From NCBI GenBank assembly GCA_002917775.1, contig KZ627152.1, positions 340,158 through 404,157 on the forward strand: 64,000 nucleotides of DNA. The letters run 5' to 3'. Within the stretch, counting starts at the first letter, position 1, and each line of letters begins with the position of its first letter. The notes under the pieces were generated by a model that was given only the letters and a program-made list of their open reading frames with translations, had not been told where the DNA came from and ran no database searches. This stretch comes from Glaciozyma antarctica PI12 (lineage: Eukaryota; Basidiomycota; Microbotryomycetes; Kriegeriales; Camptobasidiaceae). The translations under genes and the position numbers were made by a program. Shown here piece after piece: positions 22,015-35,534 of the stretch.

Positions 22015-22395
22015 GGTGGTGGAGTGGGGACAAGCAAGACGAGCAGCTCCACGAGTCGAGCTGTTTTCTCAGGTGCCTTTTGTGGACTCCTCGCTTGTTC
22101 CTTCTCCCTCGCTCACCCCAGTTGCTTTCGACTCTGCTCTGCTCTTGCGCAACCTGCTGAAGCTCTCTGCTCCGCGGTGTCCTTGGAACGGGAGGGAGGA
22201 GCCAGGAGGGAGAAGGAGACGAGGTCTGCGTCCCCTTTGTTGTTCGGATTCGCAGTTCCCTTTGTACTCCGCACGCCGCACGTTGAGGCGAAGCAGCGCT
22301 CAAGCTTTCACTCTTCTGCTCTCCACACTATCGCCCCTGCGCGCCGAACGATCTCCCCGCGCGTCGCTGAACTTCAGCACCTCCTCGACCTCAGC
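22015..22395. promoter_or_regulatory. Divergent promoter region, GCV3 and the cysteine-rich membrane protein
   Basis: The 381 bp lie between ATGs at 22014 (minus) and 22396 (plus). Open frames crossing it have no ATG or family similarity. No specific site was recognised. Confidence 0.5.
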
Positions 22396-25207
22396 ATGAT
22401 CCCACGGCTTGGTGCCTACGCCGCCCTCCTCCTCTCCCTTGCCAATGCCGCTCCCGCCCCACCGTCTTCCTCTGTCACCGCCACCGCCACCGCCACTGCT
22501 AACCCGAACTTCAACGCCTCTCTCGCCTCCGTCTGCACGCCTTCCGAATGCGTTCAAGGCGCCAACACTCTCAGCGGTGCGTCTCCCTCCTCCTCCTCAA
22601 CGCACCCCACTGATTCCCCCACAGCTGGAAGCACGATCCTCACCCCTCTCAATTCGACCTTCCGCTCCACCGTCCTCCTCCCCGGAACCTACTCCTCCTA
22701 CTCCTCCGCAACCGCCAACTCCTCCTTCCTCGCTTTCGGCACCTCCTCCACCTCTCGCACCTCCCCCGGTTTCTCAAGCACTGGCACCATCGGATCATCT
22801 TATACCGTCATCCTCTTCCCAGGTCTAACGACCTACACCACCCCCCTCTACAAAGGGTTCGCCTCGTACTCTCCTCTCTCCAATTCCAGCAACGCGACGA
22901 CAGCTTCGATCGAGTCGTTCCTTCTTTCCGATAACGTTTGGGTGGTGCTGCAAGTGGGAGGAGCGTCGGGGAGGCGCATGGTGGCGTGGGATGGGGTCGC
23001 GGATGTGGCGAATCTGGTCGGCGGGAGCGGAGGCGTCGAGGTGGTTGATATGCAGAGCTCGAGCTGCTCGATCCCTTGTGCGAGTGGAGGAGTCTGTGTA
23101 TCTAATTCTACATGCTCTTGTAGCACCGGATTTACGGGGGCGACTTGCAGTGAGTCCAACGAAGTTTGCGAGGTCGGCCGGAGCTGACTTGGGTTCGCAG
23201 ATGCTTGCGCTCCTGGATTCTTTGGGAGGGGTTGTCGAGCTTGTCCAGCTGGATGCGGAACTTGCGATGAGGGGATCACTGGGACCGGTCGATGCCTCGT
23301 GACCGCAACGACGAACTCGACTGCTGCTGGTTCGTCGCTCCTCCCTCTTCAGTCAAACCGAAGCTGACCCGTCCCACACAGCGTGCAACTGCATTAACGG
23401 AGTCTGCGCTACATTAACCTCGACAGCGACCTGCGCCTGCAACGCCGGCTGGTCGAGAGCGGCGAACGGGACTCAATGCGCCGCCTGCGCCGTCGGCTAC
23501 TTCGCCAGCGCCTCAGGAGACTGCCTCGGTTCGTCTCTCTCTCGATCTACCGCTCACGACGGAGACTAATCCATCTCACAGCTTGCGATCCCTCCTGCGC
23601 GACCTGCACCGGCCCCACCGGCACTTGTCTCACCTGCCAGACCTCGCTCCAACCCCTCGCGACCGACGCCACGAAATGCACCACCGCCTCCTCCCAGCTC
23701 TCGAACGGGACTTTCGTCGCCTGCGCCGCTCGCACGTTCTTCGACTCGACGACGGAGAGCTGCGTGGCGTGCAACGCGCTGTGCGAGACGTGCTGGAGTG
23801 GAGGGAGTGGAGGGTGTTTGACGTGTCGCGCGCCGAATGGGTTGCTGGAGGGAGAGTGCGTGGGAGCGGGGGCTAAGACGGGAGTTTGTAACGCTTCGGG
23901 CGTCCTTTCGAGCTCGACGAGCGTGGTGGGAGCGAACGCGGGGTGGGTCTTTGATAATGTGAAGGGGGAGTGCGATGGTGCGTTCTTCCTTTCGCTCGCG
24001 AGTTGTGCCTTTACTGAATTTACTGTTCGTACAGCCCTCCCTGCGAAATGTACCGCCGGATCGATCGACAACTTCACCTCGGCGTCGACGCGAGCACAGC
24101 TTACTTGCTCAGCGTGCCTCGCTGGATCTTACCTCCACAACGGCGCCTGCGTCACCTCCTGCCCCGCTGGAACGACAACCTCGGAGGACGAAACGAGCTG
24201 CGAAGGTGCGTCGTCGTTGCCAGCGAGCTCGCTCGTGCTCTCGCTAACTCCTCGTCTTCGCAGCTTGCAATTCCTCCTGCTCGACCTGCAGCGGCTCAAC
24301 AACCTACTGCACGTCATGCTCCGAATCGACTCAACTCTCCCTCGACGGCAGCTGCATCCCCGGCCCCTCCTGCCCCGTCTCCTACTTCGCCCCTCCCAAC
24401 AACGCCACCTGCTTGTCCTGCCACCCAGACTGCGCGACCTGCGGTACGACCTTCGACACCTGCCTCACCTGCCCCTCCTCCCGCCCCGTCCTCAGCTCCT
24501 CTGGCACCTGCCTCCAGACGTGCTCGACGAACGAGTACTTCGACACGGCGAAGGGATCGTGCGTCGCTTGCTCGAGCGAGTGCGCGACGTGCTCGGGCGG
24601 AGGGGATGGAGCCTGCATGAGCTGCAGCTCTACGACGACGCTCAAGCAGGGAACATGCGTCGCAGCAGACTGTACCGTCGTCGTTAGCTTCGGCGTCTGC
24701 CTCTCCTCCCTCGTCACCGTCTCCGCCATCTCCACCACCTCGTCCACCGAATCCTCCATCCTCCTCCCCTGGTGGACAATCCTCCTCATCATCCTCGGTT
24801 CGCTCGCCCTCCTCGCCCTCGTCGTCTTTTGCTGGCGCCGCAAGGAGCAGAAACGTCGTCGACTCCAAACGGCGAGGTTCGCAAACGACTTGGGGAACAA
24901 GGAAGTCGACATGAAGCTACGAGCTCTTCCGACCCGAGTCGCCTACCCTCCTCCTCCAACAGCGGAAGAAGTGGACGAGGTCCCTCTCACGCCGCGGTTC
25001 GTCGTCGAGGATCACAGGATGCAGGACCTGCAGGAGCGGCCGACCAGGTGGTCCGAGTCGAGCTACGGCTCGAAGCGGACGTACGCGATCCCTCCTCTCG
25101 TTCCGCAAGAGACAGGGGCGTCGCAATACTCGCAGCGGTCGGGATTCACGACGGCGTCGGGGAAGAAGTTGGCTTGGGGGGACAGGAACCCGTTCAACAA
25201 GGCGTAA
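22396..25207 (+). CDS. Cysteine-rich type I membrane protein with EGF-like and furin-like repeats
   Basis: No close family is recognised; the layout is receptor-like. The start ATG 22396 gives a clear signal peptide, MIPRLGAYAALLLSLANAAP. A Ser/Thr/Asn-rich domain of about 200 residues follows, with many N-glycosylation sites. Next is an EGF-like module (CASGGVCVSNSTCSCSTGFT), then cysteine modules such as CAPGFFGRGCRACPAGCGTC and CINGVCATLTSTATCACNAG. A run of furin-like repeats extends over about 23580-24690 (CDPSCATCTGPTGTCLTCQT; CVACNALCETC; CHPDCATCGTTFDTCLTC). A single membrane span (WWTILLIILGSLALLALVVF) and a basic cytosolic tail (CWRRKEQKRRR) follow. The tail is 120 residues with Pro, Tyr and Ser motifs, ending RNPFNKA at TAA 25205-25207. 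No kinase domain is present. Confidence 0.85.
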
Positions 25208-25297
25208 ATTATCGTAATATAGACACTCTTCGCATTTGTCGTCGTCGAGAGAAATCGGAAAGGGTACAACAAATGACGAGCCCAGCTCTCTCCCTCC

Positions 25298-27166
25298 TCA
25301 CCAGAGGAGCTTGGACGGCAGTACGTCCTCCTCCTCCTTGACCGCCTCCTCTCTCCCGTCCTCCTCCTTGACCTCCTCCTTAATCTCCGCGTCTCCCTCC
25401 TCCTTCACGCCATCCTCAATCGCTCCCTCCCCAATCTCCACCTCGACCTTCGGCCTCCCTCCCGCCCTATCCGCATCTTCCTCCTCAGACGACGAAAGCC
25501 TGCGCTTCTTGGAAGGCGTCGCCCGCTCCTTTTTCGGCGAGACGATGCGGGCGGAGGGGCAGAGGTTTCGTGCCGAGATGTCGCAGAGGTCGCAGCGCGG
25601 CGAGACGGGCTTGCAGATGGATTGGCCGAATCCGACGAGCATGAGGCTGCGAAGGCGGTTAGCTTCGTTATTCCGCAAGCGATGAGGTGGCGCACTTGAT
25701 CTTTGGGTGGAGCTGCGACGACAGATGGGATCAGCAGGCACACCAGGAATACCGGCGAAGGTACGTACGTGTTTGGGGAGCCAAGATTCGAGGTTCAGCC
25801 TGCGATTCGAAGGAGAATGAGCCAGAGTTGCGGTGCGGCGCCTGTTCGAGGGCTCACCTGGTCTGTTCGGGCGTCGAAGTCGCAGGTTTGTGCCAGCCGA
25901 GTCGGTTGGAGATGCGGTGAACTGAGAGAGGTAGGAAGAAGACGAAATGGAGTATCAGAACGGGAGAAGGAAGGAGAAGAGCCCCGAGAAATGCTCACCG
26001 TGAACGTCTACTCCAATTCCCACCTGCGAACACAACGTCGGTCAGCTGAGATCACCCCTGGGCGGATGAGTGCTTCGAACATTCTGTCCAATCGCCTGCA
26101 GGAAAAGCTGGAGAAAAGAAGGTGTAGAAGATTCGAAGAAGTAGCGAGAAAGGAAGGCGGAGAGGGGGAGGAGTTAACGCTGCTTCGGGAAGAGGTTGAG
26201 GAGAGGAACGCACGATTGCCATCTTGGGGCCGACACCGTTGATCTTGAGGAGAGATTCTGAGCGAGCGGAAGAGACGTGAGAAACGGACGTGATTCGACG
26301 CGACGAAGCGACGCACCAAGATCCTCTGGAACCGCTCCTTTGTGCTCGTCCCTTAACCGCACCACGAGCTTCGCAAGGTTGGCTGTTTTTATGTTGTGGA
26401 ATCCGACCTGTAATTCAGCTCAGTATACCCCTTCTCCTCCCCGGCGGCTCCTTACCTTTGAAATGCACGCGTTGATCTCCTCGGGCGAGGAAGCGAGCAG
26501 GGAATCGACCGTCAGGCCGCCTGGGAGCATGCGTCGCAAGTTCATCGTCGCCTGATGAGTAACGGGATCCTTGGTCTGCGAGCTGAGCATGAGGGAGACT
26601 AGGATCGAAAGCCGGTGGTCCTGCACGCGAGGCGGTCAGCTCATCCCCTCAGCGCGCAGCCTCGAACGCACCTTGTCACTCGGCGGAGCTTCGTCCCGAT
26701 CCCGTCCTCCCTGCTCGCATCCCATATTGTCCACCGGCGCAACGATACTGAAGCAGAGGCGAGTCAGCTACCTCCTCCGTCCATCGCAGCCACGCGCTCA
26801 CGTAGCCCTCTGCTTCTCAATGATCCCATACACCTCCTCCCAGTTCTTTGGCGCCGGATGAGCCTTGTCCAAAGCGACTTTAAAAGGCGTAGGCTTGCGC
26901 GGCTTCGGCGTCTTAGGCGACGGCTTGGGCTTCTCCTCCTCGTCCACCTGCGTGATGGCGGAGGATTGGCGCGATCGAGTTCGAGGAAGGGCTGGAGAGG
27001 ATACGGGTTCGGCTTTGACGGCGGCTTTGCTGGTAGAGGAGGGAGCTGAGGAGCGCGATCGCTTCGCGGGAGTCGATGGTGAGGTGGGGGCGGCCGCCTG
27101 GGGAGCTGCAGGCTCGTACAGCGTGACGCGAGAGGAGAACTCGCTGCGTCGAGGACGGTTGGTCAT
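25298..27166 (-). CDS. NTG1: Endonuclease III homologue (bifunctional DNA glycosylase/AP lyase)
   Basis: Base-excision repair enzyme for oxidised pyrimidines, nuclear and/or mitochondrial. The start is ATG 27166 (MTNRPRRSEFSSRVTLYEP); the in-frame extension upstream begins at TTG only. A basic, Ser/Pro-rich N-terminus precedes the catalytic core: RLSILVSLMLSSQTKDPVTH, INACISKVGFHNIKTANLAK, and the helix-hairpin-helix KINGVGPKMA with the catalytic lysine. GVDVHVHRISNRLGW carries the catalytic aspartate. The iron-sulfur cysteines are CKPVSPRCDLCDISARNLC. An unusual long acidic C-terminal tail (VEVEIGEGAIEDGVKEEGDA and more) ends LPSKLLW at the stop 25298-25300. It contains many short introns. 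It converges on the membrane protein gene with 90 bp between stops. Confidence 0.93.
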
Positions 27167-27390
27167 TGCTGATAGACTCCGCTGGAGCTGGGCGCGGAAA
27201 GCAATCGCGAGCAAAGGAGGGAGGAAGGGAAGCTTGACGTGGCGGAATCAGCACGTCGAGCCGCGTCCTCTCGAAGCTCCAAGGCGTTGCTGGTGGTCTC
27301 TCTCCTGATCCCTGCTGGTTGGAGGATGAGACGTACTTGAGCAGTGGATCGTTCACGTAGTCCGCACAGCCCGAAAAGGACCGTTCTCGA

Positions 27391-27450
27391 GACGACGAGG
27401 GCGGAGCAGGATACGGAGCAGACGACGAGGGCGGAGCAGGATACGGAGCA
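27391..27450. repeat. Perfect 30-bp tandem duplication
   Basis: 27391-27420 and 27421-27450 are identical 30-mers beginning gacgacgagg. They lie in the 337-bp gap between the PFK-2 gene 3' end and the NTG1 start, where no coding frame is supported. Confidence 0.9.
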
Positions 27451-27503
27451 GACGACGACGAGCGCACAGGAGTAGCTACCAATATCATTCAAGGCAGAAA
27501 TAA

Positions 27504-30010
<2,507 letters not shown>

Positions 30011-30249
30011 CGTTTAAGGTGAAGAGGAGGAGGGACAGCGCATCGAGTCAACTCCGCTCCGACGACTCGCTCGCCGTGGGGACTCTCCTTGCCTCCGCCC
30101 GCAGCACCGCTCCCTTCGCCTTTCTCACCGATCCTAGCAAACGTTACTCAGCACAGTCACCCTCAACAGCCCCCAGTCGTTCAAGCGGACGCCGTTGTCT
30201 TGTAGCCGTACTCCGCAGCCCCACACCTCCTCCGCCCCCTTCCTCGCTC

Positions 30250-32322
30250 ATGACGATGGCGACCGAGGCGCTCGGCACTCCCACATCTTTCTATACGACC
30301 AACCTCACATTGCTGGCCATCTGTACAGTGGTCGTCGGAGTCGTCGAGCATCGTCTTGCTGCGGGCCGTAACTACGCACTTCTCCAGGCGGGCGTGGCGC
30401 TCGACAAGGATGAGACCGAGCTGGGGAGGGCAGTGGTGGACCGGTCAGAGCTGAACAAGTTCAAGATCAACTACTTGCTCGTGCGTGAGGTCCTCGGTGT
30501 CGGGATCGAGAGGGCGACAGCTGACGGCGTCTCCGCATCTCCACGTAGGTGTACGCGCTCGTCATGGGAAGCGACTGGCTGCAGGGACCTTACATCTTCT
30601 CCCTCTATCACGTCGAGTTCGGAATCGACCTTCACACGAGTGAGCCCGCTTCCGCTGAGACCGAGTACCGACTCCTGCTGACCCCCTCTCCCAGTCGCGA
30701 TCCTCTTTGTCCTAGGATTCCTCTCAGCAGGGCTCACAGCTCCCTATGTCGGTCAATGGTGCGCTGCTTCTCCCCTCCCCGGACTCCCAGCTAACCCCGA
30801 CACTCCAGGGCCGACCGGTACGGCCGCAAGCGCCTCTGCCTCATCTTCACCCTCGCCTACACCCTCTCCTGCTGCACCAAGATGTTCAAGCCCCTCATCT
30901 CCCTCGCCACAGGCCGACTCCTCGGCGGACTCGCCACTTCGATCCTCTTCAGCGTGTTCGAGAGCTGGCTCGTCAGCTCCAGCAAGTCCAAGGGGATGAC
31001 GCAGGGAGAGCTGGGAGAGCTACTCGGGAGGTGCACGCTCGTGAATGGGATCGTAGCGAGTGCGAGTGGGGTCGTGAGCGATGCAGCGGTCGCGTGGAGC
31101 GGGACGTACAAGAGTCCGTTCGTGGCGAGCGGACTGTTGCTGGTGGTGGCGGGATTGGTGATTCGCAGTACCTGGACGGAGAATTATGGGGGTGCAGGGA
31201 CGACGGGGGAGATGGGGGAAGAGCAGAAACGACCGCTGGCAAGGTCGATGGAGGTTCTTCGGAGTAGTAAGTCCTTATTCAACGAGTCGGGTACCGGGAG
31301 CGAAACTGATGCGATGGTTCGGCAGGTCCTTCGCTCGTCGTGCTGGCATTGGCGATGACAGTGTTCGAGACGTCGATGTATCTATTCGTCTTCCTGTGCG
31401 TCGCCTGCAGCTTTCGATAGGGACTTGGCTGACCCCTCGGACTCAACAGATGGGTTCCGACGCTGCAGGACAGCGCAAGCGAATTCGACGGACCTCTCCC
31501 TCTCGGCTCCATCTTCTCCGCATTCATGGTCGCGATGATGCTCGGCAGCATGCTCTGTACGGCATTCCTCTCCTTCCGCGACCTCAGCTAACACCCTCGT
31601 AGACAACGGCCTTCTCTCCCGCAACGCCCACCACCTCAACACCCCCTGCCCTCCCACCATCAAACCCCCCAACCCCCCACCACCCATCCGATCCTCCCCC
31701 TTCTCTGCCTCCAACGAACTCGCCGCGCTGGACGCCGAGATCGACGCCCTCGAGGACCACAAGGGCACGCCCCGAGACCCCTTGCTCAACCTCCCCGTTC
31801 ACGCGACGGACTTTACGCCGATGGATACGGCGATTCCGTTTGCGCCGTATGCGAGTCCGAGCATCCTATTTCACGGGAAGCTGTGTGCGGCGGTGCTGTT
31901 GGTCGCGGCGTGCGCGTTGGGGGCGAGCACGTATGCGAGTGGAGCGAAGACGAGGTTCTACTGCTTCCTCGTCTTTGAGGGGACAGTGGGGCTGTATTGT
32001 GCGTCTTCTCCTCGCTGGTGCTTTCTTCCGCTGACGCTGTCTGCAGATCCCATTCTCGGAACTCTTCGCTCAGCGATGGTGCCGGAAGAGTGTCGCGCAA
32101 CGGTTCGTCCTCCTCCTGCTCTCCCTCCGATCGCTACTGATGATTCCGCACCAGCTCTCGGCGCTCTTCCGCGTCCCGCTGAACCTCCTCGTCACTCTCG
32201 CACTCGTGACGGGCATGGAGAGTCGTCGCGTGCTGGTCTTCACGCTGTCGTTCTTGATGCTTTCGATGGGGAGTGTGGCGGTGATGGGGGTTATTGTGAA
32301 GAGGGCGAAGGGAGGGAGATAA
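30250..32322 (+). CDS. MFSD5: Major facilitator, MFSD5/molybdate-anion transporter type
   Basis: Multi-span transporter. Family members import molybdate in algae (MOT2) and are orphan carriers in animals; the substrate here is unknown. The start ATG 30250 gives MTMATEALGTPTSFYTTNLT, a first span (LLAICTVVVGVVEHRLA) and MGSDWLQGPYIFSLY. The MFS loop 2-3 motif (VGQWADRYGRKRLCLIF) and the family-typical GRLLGGLATSILFSVFESWL come next. Two halves are separated by a cytosolic loop rich in Pro and Asp (about 31615-31800). The second half has FHGKLCAAVLLVAACALGAS and LGTLRSAMVPEECRATLSAL, with RVPLNLLVTLALV before GVIVKRAKGGR at the stop 32320-32322. Upstream in-frame codons lack an ATG. It is divergent from the PFK-2 gene with 239 bp between starts. 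Confidence 0.9.
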
Positions 32323-32488
32323 TGGGCATAAAAAGCACCAAACTCGGCTCGGACTGCGAAGGGAGCGCACTGGTGGCGTTCTCCTTTCGCCTCCATATCC
32401 TTGAGTGCTTCCTCGCTCAAGTTTCAACTGCTCATCCCCGCTGCTCATTTTGTAGTCGCGCACTTTCGAACCAGATGAGCAAATCCAC

Positions 32489-35354
32489 CTAGAATTCGCA
32501 GTAGTCCTTCTCAAATCGCCCACGCCGAAGTCCTCTCCCCCCTCGAACCCCAACAACGAAAACTCTCCCCAATGCCCCCACCACGCCTCACTGGCCATCC
32601 CATGCGGGTAATCCGACTCGACTCCAATATCGGCCTGAAACGTAGCGGGATCCTGCAGCGTCGCTAGGAACTGACTGTCGAACGCTCCCTGCGTAAGACT
32701 CGTCATACCCCCGAAGCCGTTCGTCATTCGCGCTGGGGAGGTGCTGCCTTCCTCGTCCTTGGCCGTGCGGAGGAGCTTGATTACGCTCGCGCGGATTTTC
32801 TGCGCGAAGGACGGCGTTAGCTCGGTTCGACTGGTGAGCGACGACGAGAACGTACGTTGGGATCGACGTCGATGACTCCGCGAACGAGGTTGAAGTAGAG
32901 AAGGTGTAGCTTGGCGATGCCTTCGCACCAGCTTGACGCGATGGGATCTGTTTGAGAGGTTAGCGGAGTCGAGGACAGCGAGCCGATGGCGCGACTCACG
33001 AATCTCTTTCAGCGAAGTGAGGATACCGACGTCCTGCTCTAGATACACCGAGGCGTTTAGGATGTGTGGCGCCGAATGAGGCCAGAATTTGCTGGCGAGG
33101 AGCGACGAGTCAGAAAAAAACTCGCATTGTCGAACGATGGCGAGCACGTACAGATGGCAGTGAAGAGTTCCAGCGGCGAGAGCTGCGTAGCCAGCGAAGG
33201 GATGGGTGATCTGAGAGCCATGCTGCGTGAGGTGGGTGCAGAGATCCGAGATCGTGCCTGCAGCTTCGAACGCCACCGCCTGTCGCAGAAGTCGTTAGCG
33301 AGCAAATCCCAGAAAGCCGAGCCACCAAACGACTTGCGAGAGAGTGTTGCCACCAGTTTACTGGCGCCAGAGGTTGACCGTACAAAGGCTCGCCGTCGAT
33401 AGGTCCGTTCGAAGCCTGCAAATTAGAATTAGGACTTGAGGGATCCACCGACGACGAGTAACTCACCTTGAAGTCCATCGTTGGAAGGAAAGGAAGGTAG
33501 TCGCGATGAAGGATGAGAGTCGCGCAAGCGAAGAGGAGGTGCATCATGCCAAAGAGTCGTCCTTGCCCAATCATACAATGCGCAACGAGGTTCGCCTCGC
33601 TAAACTGGTAGATCCCAGGAAGCAACGAGCTGAACGTCCCTAGGTCCTGCTGCAGCGTCGCGAACGTCGATTCGGGGATCCAAGGCGCCCTCCTGTCAAA
33701 GTTCCGTCCTCCCGACGAGATGTACGTCGTGACCCGCTGCCAGATCTCGGCCACTCGCAGCGTCTGCCCGTAGAGATCCGCCTCGTGCTCGAGCGGCGCC
33801 GCCGCTTCCATTTTCGACGACAGGTTCCACCTTGGCGGGTTGGGATCGAACCTCGCGCCCAAGTGGCCCTTCCTGCCCAGCTGGAAGTCGGCGTCCGCGC
33901 CGGGCATTCGCAGGACGGAGGGAAGAGGCGCCTTGAGAGTACATGGTCGCTCCCTCCCGTCGGTGATGGTACGGTCGAGGAGGAAGCACGACCAGAACGT
34001 CCTGCGACGGATCTCGGACTGGAGAGGGTCGGCGCGCGACCGAGAAGCCGAGCCTTCGTCGTCGTCCTCGAATCCGAGGCGAAGGAGTTGAGCCATTCGA
34101 ATCGCCGTGCCAATCTTCATCCAGCCTCGGTTCTCGACGCCTTCCGTGCACTCGTACAGGCCGAGGAGGAGGAAGCACTGGCAGCGAACGAGGGAGATCT
34201 CCGAGTCGGCGGGGATGGGGGTGGCGGAGGTGGAGGGTTGGGAGGACGGGTAAGGAGGGTTGGCGAGGACTTGAGCGGCGAGGGCGGAGTAGTGTTCGGA
34301 AGCGGCGGAGGGGGAGGTGGGGTGGAGATCTTGGAGAGCCTGGCAGAATCTGCGAGAGCGAAGGGTTGGGCCCTGATCTTCCGATATGCGCGAGACAGCG
34401 ACTCACCGACCGGCGAATACGAGGATGCAGCAAACGAGCTCTTTTGGAGCCGTCCCGTCCTTGATCGCGTCCGTGAGTGTCGGGCGGTGGAGGAAGTAGA
34501 AAGTGTCGTAGCTAGGACGAAGGCGTCAGCGACCAAACGTCGCGGAAGAACCTGCGAGCTTACTTGTGAAGAAAGAAGTAATCCAGAGCTTCCAGCATGA
34601 CGTTGACGGGCGGAAGGATGGGCTCGAGGCTGGCCATGGGGAGAAAGTGGGCAAGGCCGAACGGTGCAGGTGAGCTGCGAGAGGAGCGTAGGGAAGTCAG
34701 CTTCTCCTCGTTTGCTCTGGCAAGTCTCTAATAGGACTTGCCCTGAAGCTGAGCCGCCATTCTCAGCGGGGTGGCCCTCGTAGACACAAGGAAGGTTGCG
34801 AGTCGAGCAGAAGACACATATAGGCCATTCCCCCGAGCAGCGCACCTTGCGTTTGCTGTGCACAGAGCCACGTCAGCTTCCTTCCCCACCCAATCGCAGC
34901 CTGCACTCAGAGCTCACCGACAAGTGCCACAAGCGATAGACGCCCTCGCCCCCACCTTGACCCTCTTGACCGCCGCCGGCTTCCCCGCCAGGTCGTCCGC
35001 CCCCTCCACCACAGGCAGCAGTCCCCCTAGTCCCGCAGGACTCGACTTGCGACTATTCCCACCCGACTCTTTCCCCAACTGCCTCCCTCGCTCGCGCTTC
35101 TTCCCACTCGTCGCCGTCTCTTCTCCCACCGGTCCTGCTACGGGCGAAGGAGCGGCGTTGGGAGTGCTCGTGGCGGAGGTTGAGGCGACTGGTTCGGCGG
35201 GGGAGGGTGGGCGCGAGTAGGATTGGAGGTGGGCGGGGAGGGGAGGGAGAGGTCGAGTGGCAGTCACGGGTACGGGGTAGCTGGCGCCAAAGTCGTTCGG
35301 GTCGTAGCCACCTCCGCCGTCGTTGGTAGGGCCGAAGTTGAAGCTATCTGGCAT
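32489..35354 (-). CDS. Zn2Cys6 transcription factor with fungal-specific TF domain; 3' end uncertain
   Basis: Nuclear regulator, target unknown. The start ATG 35354 gives MPDSFNFGPTNDGGGGYDPN. A Pro/Ser-rich region precedes the binuclear cluster, split by an intron: CGTC, then KRKVRCSGEWPICVFCSTRN and LPCVYEG. The middle-homology domain has MKIGTAIRMAQLLRLG, SEIRRRTFWSCFLLDRTITD and LPSVLRMPGADADF, with FSEANLVAHCMIGQGRLFGM further on. The last secure exon runs KIRASVIKLLRTAKDEEGST to EAWWGHWGEFSLLGFEGGED. From there the literal frame stays open to 32134, antisense to the last exons of the transporter. A one-base shift in a G-run near 32525-32545 would give FEKDYCEF and stop at 32489-32491, the end used here. 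Identity is secure; the terminus is not. Confidence 0.82.
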
Positions 35355-35534
35355 TGGCTTTGAGGTCGTTGGTGTTTGGTTCCTCGTCGAGTGTTGTCGT
35401 CGAAGAAGGAGGTCCAAACTGCGGAAGTTCCGAGGGCGAGGACTTGGGGGGTTTTCTTCTCCTCCTTCTCTCTCGAGATCCTGGGGCACACGAGATACTG
35501 ATCTAATCCTGGAACACACACACGACTACCACAG

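Noticed and set aside
32134-33276. Long minus frame reaching 32134 as the true C-terminus of the Zn2Cys6 protein
   Set aside because: The last 120 residues are low-complexity and antisense to well-supported transporter exons. Listed as a finding instead.
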